Source: Shewanella fodinae
Lineage (GTDB): Bacteria > Pseudomonadota > Gammaproteobacteria > Enterobacterales > Shewanellaceae
Direction: 5' to 3'
Assembly (NCBI RefSeq): GCF_014651955.1
Contig: NZ_BMXW01000009.1
Coordinates: forward strand, 1-64,000
Length of the DNA: 64,000 nucleotides
The notes beneath the pieces were generated by a model that worked only from the letters and a program-made list of their open reading frames with translations, had not been told where the DNA came from and searched no databases. Shown here one piece after another: positions 18,032 to 28,507 of the stretch (within the stretch, counting starts at the first letter, position 1; every line of letters starts with the position of its first letter). The position numbers were made by a program, and so were the translations under genes.

Positions 18032-18587
18032 CAAACCTCCCCATCACCAGACGGCCGAGGTTATCACCGCTCACCAGTTGCTCATATTGCTGCTCGCCGC
18101 CATTAGCGATAAAGGTCAGCTCAAAGCCGGTCATCTCGCCGCTAGGTAGCAGCATGATCTGTGGTTCGGGATTTTTGTCATCTTTCTTGTCATCGTTGAA
18201 AGGCTTGTCATCGTCAAATAACGAATCTTTTTGCTCTTCCTGATCGAGCGGCAGCCCCTCTACTTGCAAATCGGTAGTGATACCCTGCGGTAGTTTATGT
18301 TCGGCCAACAGGTTATCACGTTGTAACGGCTGCCATTTATCATCCACGTAGACCACGTAGTGGTATGCATCTTTATCAACCACTATGCCGACAAACTGGC
18401 CGCTGAGCACGGCTTCATTTGTCACCGCCTCAGTTACCGTTATAAAACGCTGCGCCTCACGAGCCAGTTGCTGTTGCTGGTTACCGCCACCAATAGACAG
18501 TGTCACGGCTGCCGCCATCAGTCCCATCAGCAGCACCACCAACATCACTTCTAGCAGGGTAAAACCCTGCACTCGCAAGCGCTGCAT
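18015..18587 (-). CDS. gspH: minor pseudopilin GspH
   Basis: 190 residues from ATG 18587, which lies one base after the gspG stop. In-frame codons further upstream overlap gspG and are not expected to be used. Prepilin motif VQG-FTLLEVMLVVLLM. A charged insertion (DDDKPFNDDKKDDKN) sits near residue 140 in the globular domain. GspH joins the pseudopilus below the tip complex. Confidence 0.95.
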   Translation of the reverse strand: MQRLRVQGFTLLEVMLVVLLMGLMAAAVTLSIGGGNQQQQLAREAQRFITVTEAVTNEAVLSGQFVGIVVDKDAYHYVVYVDDKWQPLQRDNLLAEHKLPQGITTDLQVEGLPLDQEEQKDSLFDDDKPFNDDKKDDKNPEPQIMLLPSGEMTGFELTFIANGGEQQYEQLVSGDNLGRLVMGRFDDATQ

Positions 18588-18588
18588 A

Positions 18589-19023
18589 TTATTGATATTT
18601 CTGTAGATTCCAGTTACCGATATCGTCTTCTGTACCGCTCTGCCCATCTGGACCGGCACTGAAAACATCAATTTTGCCGTGTTCACCAGGGCTCAACAGC
18701 ATGTAAGGGTTGCCCCAAGGATCCTGTGGTAGACGTTTCACATAGCCATCTTCACGGTAGTTGCGGGGCTCTGGAGAAATAGTCGGCTTCTGTACCAGTG
18801 CCTCCAAACCCTGTTCAGTAGTGGGATATACGCTGTTATCCAGCTTATACATGTCCAGCTGGTTCTCCAGCGCCACAACATCGGACACGGCTTTCTGCCG
18901 ATCCGCCTTCTCTTTGTTGCCCATAATGTTGGGCACCACCATGGAGGCAAGGATCCCCAGGATCACAATGACCACCATCATTTCCAACAGAGTAAAACCG
19001 CGTTGTCTGTCTTTGCGTTGCAT
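18589..19023 (-). CDS. gspG: major pseudopilin GspG
   Basis: 144 residues. Prepilin motif QRG-FTLLEMMVVIVILG, a long N-terminal helix, and the calcium-binding loop region ending GPDGQSGTEDDIGNWN typical of GspG. It is the main subunit of the periplasmic pseudopilus that pushes substrates through GspD. AGGAGG precedes the start. Confidence 0.97.
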   Translation of the reverse strand: MQRKDRQRGFTLLEMMVVIVILGILASMVVPNIMGNKEKADRQKAVSDVVALENQLDMYKLDNSVYPTTEQGLEALVQKPTISPEPRNYREDGYVKRLPQDPWGNPYMLLSPGEHGKIDVFSAGPDGQSGTEDDIGNWNLQKYQ

Positions 19024-19056
19024 TGCGTTACTTCCTCCTAAAAACGGTCAGTTGCC

Positions 19057-20280
19057 TTAGCCACTGACCATGTTGTTGAGTGCCAGAATGGGTTGCAGAA
19101 TAGCCATCACAATGAACAGCACAATTACCGCCATACTGACCACCAACGCTGGCTCAAAAATCCCCAGCGCGATGTTGACGTTCGATTCAAATTCACGATC
19201 CTGGTTATCGGCGGCGCGCTCTAGCATCTGCTCCAGCTCGCCACTTTTTTCTCCCGAGGCAATCATATACAGCATCATGGGTGGGAACAGCTTGGTATTG
19301 GTCAGTGCTGCCCCAAGACTGGTGCCTTCTCGCACCCGGGCGGTCGCCTCAGTAACGGCATCGCGGACCCGCATATTCTGCATGACGTCACTGGCGATGC
19401 GCATTCCCTCCAGTAACGGCACAGAGCTAGCGCTGAGAATACTCAGTGTACGGGCAAAACGTGCGGTGTTGAGCCCCTTGCTCACTTTTCCCACTACTGG
19501 CATGCGTAGCAGAAACCCATCGTACTTCAGCCGGAAATCCGCTTTGAGCAACATGCGTTTAAACAACACGAGCGCCAGGATTATCACCCCCAGCACAATC
19601 AAGCCATAATCCTTGAGGAAATCAGAAGAGGCTATCAAGGCGCGGGTGGTTGCCGGTAACTCTTGTCCCATATGCTGGAACTGCTCCACCACTTTGGGCA
19701 CCACGGCGGTGAGCAAAATAGAGATAACCGCGATTGCCACCAGCGTTAGCATTGTGGGATAGATCATGGCTTGGGTGAGTTTATTTTTCAGCTGTTGACG
19801 TCTTTCGGTGTAATCGGCCAAGCGGTTAAGCACCACTTCCAAATGACCGGAACGCTCGCCTGAGGCCACCATAGCACGATAAAGATCATCAAAAACGTGG
19901 GGAAATTCGGCCATGGAATCGGCCAGAGAATAACCTTCAACCACCCGCGAACGCACCGCCATCACCATAGAGGCCAAGCGATCTTTGTCACACTGCTGTG
20001 CGACTGCTTTTAAGGCCTCTTCTATCGGCAATCCTGCTGCAATCAGTGTCGCCATCTGGCGGGTAATCAACGCCAGCTCTGTTACCGAGATCCGTTGCCG
20101 ACGATTTAACCAACCCGCTTTCGCGACCCTGGACTCCTTTTCGGTGACCTGAGTCAGCTCTAACGGCATCAGCTTTTGCTCTCTTAACTGACTGCGCGCA
20201 TGCCGTGGGGTATCCGCTTCAATCACCCCCTTGACTTGCTTGCCCGCACTGTTGAGGGCTTTATAGTCAAACGCCGCCAT
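19057..20280 (-). CDS. gspF: type II secretion inner-membrane protein GspF
   Basis: 407 residues with the two repeated T2SSF domains (about 70-195 and 275-395) and three membrane segments. It is the polytopic platform protein of the system. The sequence ALITRQMATLIAAGLPIEEA is the family hallmark. It starts three bases after gspE ends. Confidence 0.97.
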   Translation of the reverse strand: MAAFDYKALNSAGKQVKGVIEADTPRHARSQLREQKLMPLELTQVTEKESRVAKAGWLNRRQRISVTELALITRQMATLIAAGLPIEEALKAVAQQCDKDRLASMVMAVRSRVVEGYSLADSMAEFPHVFDDLYRAMVASGERSGHLEVVLNRLADYTERRQQLKNKLTQAMIYPTMLTLVAIAVISILLTAVVPKVVEQFQHMGQELPATTRALIASSDFLKDYGLIVLGVIILALVLFKRMLLKADFRLKYDGFLLRMPVVGKVSKGLNTARFARTLSILSASSVPLLEGMRIASDVMQNMRVRDAVTEATARVREGTSLGAALTNTKLFPPMMLYMIASGEKSGELEQMLERAADNQDREFESNVNIALGIFEPALVVSMAVIVLFIVMAILQPILALNNMVSG

Positions 20281-20283
20281 TGT

Positions 20284-21849
20284 TTACTCCTCGCGGGTTA
20301 CGCGCAGTACTTCTTCCAGGGTGGTGATCCCTGCCAGTACTTTCTGCATACCGTCGTGGCGGATGCTAGGGGCGAATTCACGGATATATTTCTCTATCGC
20401 TAGTTCGCCGCGGCCACCGTGGATCAATTCGCGGATTTTATCATCCACCAACAACAGTTCATGGATGCCGGTACGCCCTTTATAACCGTTAAAACCACAA
20501 GCTTTGCAGCCCTTAGCACGGTATATCGGTGTTTCATCCTTTTTAGACAATCCCAGCAGTTCCCGCTCCTGTTTGCTTGGCAGATGTGGCTCTTTACATT
20601 CATCACAGAGGGTGCGCACCAGACGCTGTGCCAGTACGCCTAGCAAACTGGACGACACCAGAAATGGCTCTACCCCCATGTCCTGTAGACGGGTAATCGC
20701 GCCAGAGGCGGTGTTGGTGTGCAAAGTTGATAACACTAGATGGCCTGTCAAAGAGGCCTGTACCGCAATTTGAGCCGTCTCTAGGTCACGAATTTCACCA
20801 ATCATGACTACATCTGGGTCCTGACGCAAAATGGCGCGCAGCCCACGGGCAAAAGTCATATCCACCTTGGTGTTAACCTGTGTCTGACCTATGCCCTCAA
20901 TTTCATATTCAATGGGGTCTTCTACTGTCAGGATATTGATATCTTTATGGTTAATGTCAGTTAAGCCCGCATACAGCGTAGTACTTTTACCGGAACCTGT
21001 TGGCCCGGTCACCAAAATGATGCCATGGGGTTTACGCAGCAGTTCTTCAAACTGTACCCGGATGGCTTCCGTCATCCCGAGCTGCACTAAATCGAGGTTA
21101 CCGGCATTTTTATCCAGCAAACGCAAGACCACTCGTTCACCGTGGCTGGACGGCATGGTAGAAACACGCACATCCACCGCACGACCGCCGATACGCAACG
21201 AGATACGGCCATCTTGAGGTACTCGTTTCTCCGCGATGTCCAGCCGCGCCATTACCTTGATACGGGATACCAGCAGCGATGACAACTTCCGATTGGGACG
21301 TAGTACTTCCCGCAGCACGCCATCAATGCGAAAACGGATCACTAGCTGCTTTTCATAGGTTTCGATGTGGATATCTGAGGCTTCTTCTTTGATGGCCTCG
21401 GACAATAATGCGTTGATCAAGCGAATAATCGGCGCATCGTCATCCCCTTCCAACAGATCTTCTGTCTGTGGCAGTTCTTCTGCCAGAGTAAACAGATCCA
21501 TTTCGTTGCCGATGTCTTCCATCAACTGTTGCGCTTCAGAGGAGTTACTCTGATAGGTCTGGGTCAACCGATATTCAAATGTTGTTTCGTCCACTTTTTG
21601 CAGGCGCAACTCACAGCCCGCATAACGTCGGGCTTCCAACAACGCGGACATTGAGGCTCTGGCAGTATAAAACAATACCAACTGCTCGCCGTCCTTACTC
21701 AGCACCACGCCGTGGCGATGGGCAAATGCAAAGGGCAGACGTTCACTGCTTGCCGAATGAAACAGCTCATCACCCTCGGACTCGGCCACCAATCCCAATT
21801 CACTGGAGACTTGGGTCAACTCCTCTGTCTGAGTTTCAATCTCACTCAT
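20284..21849 (-). CDS. gspE: type II secretion ATPase GspE
   Basis: About 521 residues. It holds an N-terminal GspL-binding domain, then a secretion ATPase core with Walker A GPTGSGKS near 285, an Asp box and Walker B GEIRD, and a zinc domain with CDEC and CKAC. It powers pseudopilin assembly from the cytoplasm. ATG 21849 is preferred; GTG 21855 is an in-frame alternative. The start overlaps the gspD end by eight bases. Confidence 0.97.
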   Translation of the reverse strand: MSEIETQTEELTQVSSELGLVAESEGDELFHSASSERLPFAFAHRHGVVLSKDGEQLVLFYTARASMSALLEARRYAGCELRLQKVDETTFEYRLTQTYQSNSSEAQQLMEDIGNEMDLFTLAEELPQTEDLLEGDDDAPIIRLINALLSEAIKEEASDIHIETYEKQLVIRFRIDGVLREVLRPNRKLSSLLVSRIKVMARLDIAEKRVPQDGRISLRIGGRAVDVRVSTMPSSHGERVVLRLLDKNAGNLDLVQLGMTEAIRVQFEELLRKPHGIILVTGPTGSGKSTTLYAGLTDINHKDINILTVEDPIEYEIEGIGQTQVNTKVDMTFARGLRAILRQDPDVVMIGEIRDLETAQIAVQASLTGHLVLSTLHTNTASGAITRLQDMGVEPFLVSSSLLGVLAQRLVRTLCDECKEPHLPSKQERELLGLSKKDETPIYRAKGCKACGFNGYKGRTGIHELLLVDDKIRELIHGGRGELAIEKYIREFAPSIRHDGMQKVLAGITTLEEVLRVTREE

Positions 21850-23983
21850 GGTCACTGCCGTCTTGTTTTTTGTCGCCGCTAATTGCTCTTAATGCTGGCT
21901 CAGATTCACGTTTAGGTGTCGCCAGCGCCTGTCCGTTTTTGTAACGCTCCAGAATATCATTGACTTCTGGTGGTAACTGCTCGCCGGTTTTTAACTCATC
22001 CATTACCGGCACTTTAGCATCTGGCATCAGGTTAATGCCTCGCTGTTGCTGTTCTAGCTGTAGCGCGCGGAAGTAGTTGTATTTACGCCCCGCAATGCCT
22101 TCCATGGTCACGCCGTCACGGACGATGGTGGGTTTGATAAAGACCATCAGGTTGCGCTTGGTCTTTTTGCTACTGCTGGAACGGAACAACTGCCCGAGGA
22201 ACGGAATATCACCCAGCAATGGTACTTTCTGCACACTTTCCTGAGTTTCTTCGTTGATCAGCCCACCGAGCACCACTATCTGCCCAGAATCCGCCATCAC
22301 CGTGGTGGTTAACCGTCGAGTCGCAAAAGTAACGTCAACACTGGTGTTACCATTGATACCTGACACTTCCTGCTCAATCGTCAACTTAACGGCGTTACCT
22401 TCGTTGATCTGCGGCACCACTTTCAACTTAACGCCGACCTCTTTACGCTCCACAGTGGTAAAAGGATTGCTGTTACCGTTTTGCGAACTCTGTGAACCGG
22501 TAATGACAGGGACTTCGTCGCCGACAATAAAGGATGCTTCCTGATTATCCATGGTGGTAATAGAAGGCGTTGCCAGTACGTTTGAATTAGTGTCCGATGC
22601 CACCGCTTGGATCAAGGCACCAAAATCGCCGGAAACAATTCCCCATGCCACACCGTTCACTTTACTCAGCGCGCTAGCCAGTGCGGTTACGTCACCGTCT
22701 GTATCTGGATTTTTGGTCACTATGGGCTGGTTATTGCTATCGTAGGTTGTGATAGTATTGCCATCTTTAGTACGCGCACTCCACACCCCAGCGCCTACTT
22801 CTGCCAGCGTCGGCCCAAGGTTATTGAACTGGGTCATGCCACCTGATAGCGACCCCATCTGCACACCTAACCCAATATTATCGCCTTCAGAAATTTCGAC
22901 GATGATGGCTTCCACCAGTACCTGCGCGCGACGGATATCCAATTGATTGATGACATTTTCCAATGTGCGCATCTGGTCAGGTTCGGCGCTGATCACCAAA
23001 GAATTGGTCTCTTCGTGCGCCATGATGGTGATATTGTTATTGCGCTTGCCAGTTCCCCCCGCCACAGCAGCGGTGGCGGCATTAGCGCCGTCTTTACTCT
23101 CCATTTTCTGAGCAAAGCCGTTCAGCACTTCCACTAGGTCTTTGGCTTTGGCATATTTCAGATAACGCACCTTGGTGTTACCGGTAGTTGCCTGTTCCGC
23201 ATCTAGACGGGAGATCAGTTCAACGGCCCGTTCACGGCTACGTTGATCGCCACTGACCACCACCGCATTGGTGCGTTCATCCGCGACGACTTTAGGTGCC
23301 TGCCCAGGCATCTGCGCCTGGTTAGCACTGGTACGGTACAAATTATCAATAATCCGCACAATTTCGCCCGCTGAGGCAAATTTCAGCTGTACCACTTGGG
23401 TATCAACATCACCCTGTTTGTCCACTTGCTTGACGATATCCACCAGCTTGTTCACCACCGCCGCCCGGCCAGTGATCATCAGCACGTTTGATGGGTCATA
23501 GTTCACCACGTTGCCGCCACCAGCGTTATCGTTCAGTTGTCGCAGCAAAGGCGCCAACTGTTTGGCTTCGGTGTTATACAAGGCAACAATGCGGGTGACC
23601 ATTTCGTCACCGAGTCCCGGCGCTTTATCATCAGCTAGGCGAATAGATGACACTTTGGCATCTTTATCCTTGACCACCTTGATGACATTGTTTTCCATCT
23701 CCACCACGGCGTAACCATAAACCTGCAGCACGTTGAGGAAGAACTGGTAGTATTGCTGATCGTTGAGCATATCGTAGCTGCGCACATTGATTTTACCGCG
23801 CACAGTTGGATCAACAATGATGGTTTTATTCAGGTTTTTACCCACAATATTGATAAATTCCTGAATATCCGTGCCCTTAAAGTTGGCCGCATATTGTTCC
23901 GACCAAGCATTCGATTGGGAAAACAAAGCAACTGAAGCCACCAGCCCCGCAATCAGCTTGGTTCGAATCCGCTTATTATTCAT
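21842..23983 (-). CDS. gspD: type II secretion secretin GspD
   Basis: 713 residues, with a signal peptide (about 1-28), the N0 domain ([20 protein letters not shown]), N1-N3 repeats, then the secretin core with [10 protein letters not shown] and [28 protein letters not shown]. It forms the gated outer-membrane channel. The C-terminal tail after about 640 should be the pilotin-binding region. It lies 24 bp after gspC. Confidence 0.97.
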   Translation of the reverse strand: MNNKRIRTKLIAGLVASVALFSQSNAWSEQYAANFKGTDIQEFINIVGKNLNKTIIVDPTVRGKINVRSYDMLNDQQYYQFFLNVLQVYGYAVVEMENNVIKVVKDKDAKVSSIRLADDKAPGLGDEMVTRIVALYNTEAKQLAPLLRQLNDNAGGGNVVNYDPSNVLMITGRAAVVNKLVDIVKQVDKQGDVDTQVVQLKFASAGEIVRIIDNLYRTSANQAQMPGQAPKVVADERTNAVVVSGDQRSRERAVELISRLDAEQATTGNTKVRYLKYAKAKDLVEVLNGFAQKMESKDGANAATAAVAGGTGKRNNNITIMAHEETNSLVISAEPDQMRTLENVINQLDIRRAQVLVEAIIVEISEGDNIGLGVQMGSLSGGMTQFNNLGPTLAEVGAGVWSARTKDGNTITTYDSNNQPIVTKNPDTDGDVTALASALSKVNGVAWGIVSGDFGALIQAVASDTNSNVLATPSITTMDNQEASFIVGDEVPVITGSQSSQNGNSNPFTTVERKEVGVKLKVVPQINEGNAVKLTIEQEVSGINGNTSVDVTFATRRLTTTVMADSGQIVVLGGLINEETQESVQKVPLLGDIPFLGQLFRSSSSKKTKRNLMVFIKPTIVRDGVTMEGIAGRKYNYFRALQLEQQQRGINLMPDAKVPVMDELKTGEQLPPEVNDILERYKNGQALATPKRESEPALRAISGDKKQDGSDHE

Positions 23984-24007
23984 TATTCAACTTCCCCTAA
24001 ACCTGCG

Positions 24008-24919
24008 TTACTGCGGCAAACTAAACATAAGTTCGACCAGTTGACCATCCCGTTCGACGGTAACGGAAATCTCGGTCAGATCTGGCAATTGACCCATCAC
24101 GTCAAGCGCTTGGGTCATGTCAGTCAAATCATAGCCATTAATGGCTTTCGCCAAATCATTGGGTTTAAACCCGGCCTTTTGAAATAACTCGGGATTTTTC
24201 CCCGGGTTAATACGGTATCCCACCAGTTCCCCTTCCTGCTGCACTGGCGAAATCGCCAGATAATCGCTGAGCTTGCCGGGGTCCGCCAGCAATTGATCGC
24301 GGGACGCCTGAATATCGCGTCCCAATGCCGCATCACGACGATCAACCTTCAGCGGTTTTTCAGTGCGCGCCTGCTGTAGCTGCTGGTTGGCGGTATTCGT
24401 GGTGGTGAACTCCAGCCCGTCGAGCATCAATGTCTCGTAGCGGCCAGCGTTAGTAATTATGATGCGGTCAGCGTAGACCTCTTTCAGCGAAGCTGATGTC
24501 CCTTTGATTTTATCGCCCGGACTGTAGGTATCTTGGCTACCCTGTGACTCAATTACTGCCAGTCCACGCTGCTCAGCCGTAGAAGCCACCACGCCAGTTA
24601 ACAGAATAGATAAGGAGGTTTTAGGAGCATCGGTGATCAGCTCCGGCGCAGTAGATTTTGCTGGCGCGCTGCTGTTAGCGTCTGCCTGACCGAATAATGC
24701 CAGTCCTTTAATCACTGACAAATCCACATTCTGTTGCTGACGTTGGCCGATGTCTGCTGGCTGCCACAGCAATGGAGCGGGAGCCACCGGGATCAGCTTC
24801 CAAGTGATCTGCGCTGCTAGGTACAGCACCAACAGCAGTAACAACCAGAAAACAGCATTACTGGCCGGTTTTGACGGAATAGCCGCTACCTTGGTGATAA
24901 TCTTGTCCAGAGAATCCAT
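24008..24919 (-). CDS. gspC: type II secretion protein GspC
   Basis: 303 residues: one membrane segment (about 23-41), the periplasmic HR domain that contacts GspD N0 (LILL-type motif within LSILLTGVVAST), and a C-terminal PDZ-like region. It links the inner-membrane platform to the secretin and takes part in substrate recognition. It is the first gene of the operon. The 265-bp gap to hslR holds the divergent promoters; gspA, gspB and gspO are not here. Confidence 0.95.
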   Translation of the reverse strand: MDSLDKIITKVAAIPSKPASNAVFWLLLLLVLYLAAQITWKLIPVAPAPLLWQPADIGQRQQQNVDLSVIKGLALFGQADANSSAPAKSTAPELITDAPKTSLSILLTGVVASTAEQRGLAVIESQGSQDTYSPGDKIKGTSASLKEVYADRIIITNAGRYETLMLDGLEFTTTNTANQQLQQARTEKPLKVDRRDAALGRDIQASRDQLLADPGKLSDYLAISPVQQEGELVGYRINPGKNPELFQKAGFKPNDLAKAINGYDLTDMTQALDVMGQLPDLTEISVTVERDGQLVELMFSLPQ

Positions 24920-25184
24920 ATTTTCCCGGGCCTCTTAATCAGGCACTGTTGCTATATTATTATCTGATTTACTAATTAAATCTTGCGCCATGCTAACCTA
25001 GAGCAGGGACGGCAACAAGAGTACCACCCGCCAGACATTGGCTAAAACAGCCGGATTATGCTACCTTTTCGCGCCAAAAAAGGGTGTGATGCGCCCCACT
25101 CTTTGAAGCCAGTTAAAGGTATAAGTTGTCGGTTTTGGCAACTCTGTGAACTCATCCATACCATCTGCAAATAGGAGCGGCACC

Positions 25185-25580
25185 ATGCTGGAAAGCCACA
25201 ATGACGAAGCTGTCAGGCTAGATAAATGGTTATGGGCTGCCCGCTTTTATAAAACCCGAGCCCTAGCCAAAGAGATGATCAACAGTGGTAAAGTGCACTA
25301 TAACGGTCAACGGGCTAAATCCAGTAAAAATGCCGAAATTGGCGCCCGCATAAAATTACGTCAGGGATATGACGAGAAAGAGATCGTGATCAAAAAAATT
25401 TCTGGTGTGCGCCAAAGCGCGGCCATCGCTCAGACACTCTATGAAGAGACCAGTGACAGCATCAGTAAGCGCCAGGCAAATGCTGAAGCCAGACGGTTGA
25501 ACATACTACTGAATCCGGCCCCCGACAGTAAGCCGGATAAAAAACAGCGGCGCCAACTGCTGCGTTTTAAAGAATCCTGA
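25185..25580 (+). CDS. hslR: heat-shock protein Hsp15, ribosome recycling factor
   Basis: 131 residues. The S4 RNA-binding domain is at the N-terminus ([20 protein letters not shown]). Hsp15 binds 50S subunits carrying stalled nascent chains. AGGAG precedes ATG 25185 at proper distance. It is followed 14 bp later by hslO, the usual pairing. Confidence 0.95.
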   Translation: MLESHNDEAVRLDKWLWAARFYKTRALAKEMINSGKVHYNGQRAKSSKNAEIGARIKLRQGYDEKEIVIKKISGVRQSAAIAQTLYEETSDSISKRQANAEARRLNILLNPAPDSKPDKKQRRQLLRFKES

Positions 25581-25594
25581 TTGTGAGAACCCGA

Positions 25595-26455
25595 ATGAAC
25601 CAAGACCAACTTCACCGATACCTGTTTGATAACGCCGATGTTCGCGGCGAGATGGTACAACTGCAGCAAAGTTACCAGCAGGTGCTGGCAACACATCAGT
25701 ATCCAGCAAGAATCCAGACACTGCTGGGAGAACTGTTAGCAGCCACCTCCTTATTAACTGCTACGTTGAAGTTCAACGGCGATATTAGCGTACAGCTGCA
25801 AAGTAAAGGGCCGGTATCTCTGGCGGTGATCAATGGCACCAACAACCAGCAACTGCGCGGTGTTGCGCGCTGGCAAGGTGAAATAGCCGACGATGCGACG
25901 TTGCAGCAGCTATTTCCTGACGGTTATATGGCAATTACCGTAACGCCAGAAGAGGGTGAACGCTATCAAGGTGTAGTTGCACTGGATAAAGCCACGGTTG
26001 CGCAGTGTTTGGAGGACTATTTTGCCCAATCAGAGCAGTTGCCTACCGGCATATGGCTGTTCGCGGACGGTCATCATGCCGCGGGCATGCTGCTGCAAGT
26101 GTTACCAAGCGAACAACCACAACGCGAAGATTTTGAGCACTTGCAGCAACTGACCGCCACTATCAGCGCCGAAGAACTGTATCAGTTGCCTGCGCGGGAA
26201 ATATTACATCGGTTGTATCATCAAGAAGATCTGCGGTTGTTTGAACCTATCGACATCAGTTTCCATTGCAGCTGTTCGCGCGAACGTTGTGCCACCGCCA
26301 TTTGTACCTTGGATAAAGCGGAAATCGACAGTGTTATCGCCGAGCGTGGCGCGGTAGAAATGGACTGTGAATATTGCAACAGCCACTACCGCTTTGACGC
26401 CATCGATGTGGAAGCCATTTTTAACATCAGCAGCGCACCAGAACGTCAGCAATAA
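25595..26455 (+). CDS. hslO: redox-regulated chaperone Hsp33
   Basis: 286 residues from ATG 25595 ([11 protein letters not shown]); GTG 25583 is in frame but less likely. Hsp33 is a holdase switched on by oxidation of four zinc-bound cysteines, visible as CSC at the start and CEYC at the end of the C-terminal domain. It is co-transcribed with hslR and followed by a strong terminator. Confidence 0.96.
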   Translation: MNQDQLHRYLFDNADVRGEMVQLQQSYQQVLATHQYPARIQTLLGELLAATSLLTATLKFNGDISVQLQSKGPVSLAVINGTNNQQLRGVARWQGEIADDATLQQLFPDGYMAITVTPEEGERYQGVVALDKATVAQCLEDYFAQSEQLPTGIWLFADGHHAAGMLLQVLPSEQPQREDFEHLQQLTATISAEELYQLPAREILHRLYHQEDLRLFEPIDISFHCSCSRERCATAICTLDKAEIDSVIAERGAVEMDCEYCNSHYRFDAIDVEAIFNISSAPERQQ

Positions 26456-26465
26456 CATTCTTAAA

Positions 26466-26493
26466 AATAAGCCAGCGACAATGCTGGCTTATT
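26466..26493 (+). terminator. terminator after hslO
   Basis: AATAAGCCAGC pairs with GCTGGCTTATT across a six-base loop, followed by TATTATA. It ends the hslR-hslO unit. Confidence 0.88.
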
Positions 26494-26591
26494 TATTATA
26501 AGCAGCCAATATTGTCCACTTTGCCCTTGAAACTCACACTAAATTGTTGAAATATCAAAGGCCGGTATTCAACCTGTCGTCGGAGTTCCCC

Positions 26592-28421
26592 ATGCGTTTC
26601 ATCCCGCTGTTTGCCTTGTGTGTCGCACTATTGCCACTATCCGTGCTAGCGCAAACAGCCCCGGTATCAACTTATGTCAATGATAATATCCTGCCGCCAC
26701 AGCGCCCTTGGCATGGTACAGATGAGGCATTAATGCAAACGGGAGACAGCCGTTGGGCCACCCCGTTTGAGCAGAGTGGTGGCATCCGCAGCCCAAGTTA
26801 CCAAGAAACCATGCAATGGCTCGATAAACTGATGAGCGACAGCAGTGGACTGGAAAAAGTCAGCCTAGGCTTGAGTCCCCAAGGGCGTGATATTTGGATG
26901 TACATTGCCAGTGATGAAGGCGCCAAAACGCCGCAGGAACTGCAAGCCAATCATAAACCAACCGTACTGGTACAAGCTGGGATCCACGGTGGCGAAATAG
27001 ATGGTAAAGATGCTGGCATGATGCTGCTGCGTGATATTTTCCAGGGCGAAAAGCGGCAATTATTGGAACATGTGAACTTGCTGTTCGTGCCGATCCTAAA
27101 TGTCGATGGTCATGAACGCAGCGGTGAATACAATCGGGTTAACCAACGCGGCCCGGTGCAAATGGGCTGGCGCAGTAACAGTCAGAATCTCAATCTTAAC
27201 CGCGACTATGCCAAGGCAGACACACTCGAAATTCAAAGTATATTGCGCGCTATCAACAATTGGGATCCGCAACTCTATATTGACGTGCATGTTACCGATG
27301 GCCTCGATTATCAGTATGACATTACCTTTGGCTATAACACCGCCGAAGGCTTGAGTCCCAATATTTATCAGTGGTTTACCCAGAATTACCGACCTCAGAT
27401 AGAACAGGCGCTCACTGCCGCAGGCCACACACCAGGGCCACTGGTGTTCACCGTAGACAATACTGACCTGTCCAAGGGGTTAAAACTGTGGCACCCGAGC
27501 CCACGCTTTTCAGATGGTTATGGTGATGCGCGGCATCTACCAACCGTGCTTATCGAAAACCATAGTTTGAAACCCTTCAAGCAAAGGGTGCTGGGCACTT
27601 ATGTGTTGCTGGAACAAACGTTGCGAACCGTTGGAGAACAAGCCACCCGCTTGCAGGCGGCCATTGAAAAAGACCGCTACCGTTATCCTCAACTGCTGAC
27701 CCTAACGTGGGAACAAGAGCAGCAGCCAACGACTCGGGATTTTCTTGGAATAGCTTACACCGTTGAACACAGCGCCATTTCCGGTGCCAACGTGGTGCAC
27801 TGGAACGGCGAAGCCAAGCTTTATCCGCAACTACCACTGTTTGGTGATACGAAAGAAGGATTACGGGTAAGTCGCCCGGCTGCCTATTATATTCCGCCAC
27901 AGTGGCAGAAGGTTATCCAGCGTTTAGCCCTACATGGCATCCGCATGGAAACACTGGAGCAGCCAACCACCCTGACGTTACAACAATATCGCCTCAGTAA
28001 CCCTCAATTTGGTCAGAGCAGCTTCGAGGGCCATCAACGGTTGCAAGCCAATAGCAAACTGGAAAAAGCCGCAGTCACGCTACCGGCGGGCACCGTAGAA
28101 ATTCCCACTGATCAACCTTTGGGCGATCTCGCCGTCATGTTGCTGGAGCCGCAATCGCCCGATTCACTGCTGCAATGGGGATTTTTCAACAACATAGCCA
28201 ACCGCACCGAGTATATTGAAGATTACGCAATTGAGCCGCTGGCTCAGCAAATGCTGGCACAACAACCGGAGCTAAAGAAAGCATTTGAGCAGGCATTAAA
28301 AGATCCAGCATTTGCGGCCGACCCTAAAGCACGTTTACGCTGGTTCTACGAACGTAGCCCTTATTTTGATCAAGAGTATCTGCTGTACCCAGTGTATCGC
28401 AGCCGCGAGCGAGGTCAGTAA
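26592..28421 (+). CDS. secreted zinc carboxypeptidase, M14 family
   Basis: 609 residues from ATG 26592, with a cleavable signal peptide ending LSVLAQ. The M14 zinc motif HGGE (His132, Glu135) and a downstream zinc His in DVHVTDG are present, with a catalytic Glu probably in VLIENHSL. It probably degrades peptides in the periplasm or outside the cell. The C-terminal half after about 350 shows no domain I can name. It stands alone between two terminators. Confidence 0.9.
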   Translation: MRFIPLFALCVALLPLSVLAQTAPVSTYVNDNILPPQRPWHGTDEALMQTGDSRWATPFEQSGGIRSPSYQETMQWLDKLMSDSSGLEKVSLGLSPQGRDIWMYIASDEGAKTPQELQANHKPTVLVQAGIHGGEIDGKDAGMMLLRDIFQGEKRQLLEHVNLLFVPILNVDGHERSGEYNRVNQRGPVQMGWRSNSQNLNLNRDYAKADTLEIQSILRAINNWDPQLYIDVHVTDGLDYQYDITFGYNTAEGLSPNIYQWFTQNYRPQIEQALTAAGHTPGPLVFTVDNTDLSKGLKLWHPSPRFSDGYGDARHLPTVLIENHSLKPFKQRVLGTYVLLEQTLRTVGEQATRLQAAIEKDRYRYPQLLTLTWEQEQQPTTRDFLGIAYTVEHSAISGANVVHWNGEAKLYPQLPLFGDTKEGLRVSRPAAYYIPPQWQKVIQRLALHGIRMETLEQPTTLTLQQYRLSNPQFGQSSFEGHQRLQANSKLEKAAVTLPAGTVEIPTDQPLGDLAVMLLEPQSPDSLLQWGFFNNIANRTEYIEDYAIEPLAQQMLAQQPELKKAFEQALKDPAFAADPKARLRWFYERSPYFDQEYLLYPVYRSRERGQ

Positions 28422-28460
28422 ACACACCGCCGCTAAGCACTCTGTAAACTGCGAAAAACA

Positions 28461-28486
28461 AAAAGCCCTGCTTCTGCAGGGCTTTT
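28461..28486. terminator. bidirectional terminator between convergent genes
   Basis: AAAAGCCCTGC pairs with GCAGGGCTTTT over a TTCT loop. T-rich runs follow on both strands, so it can end the M14 gene and the TonB-receptor gene. Confidence 0.9.
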
Positions 28487-28507
28487 CTCAACGGATAGTT
28501 AACAGGA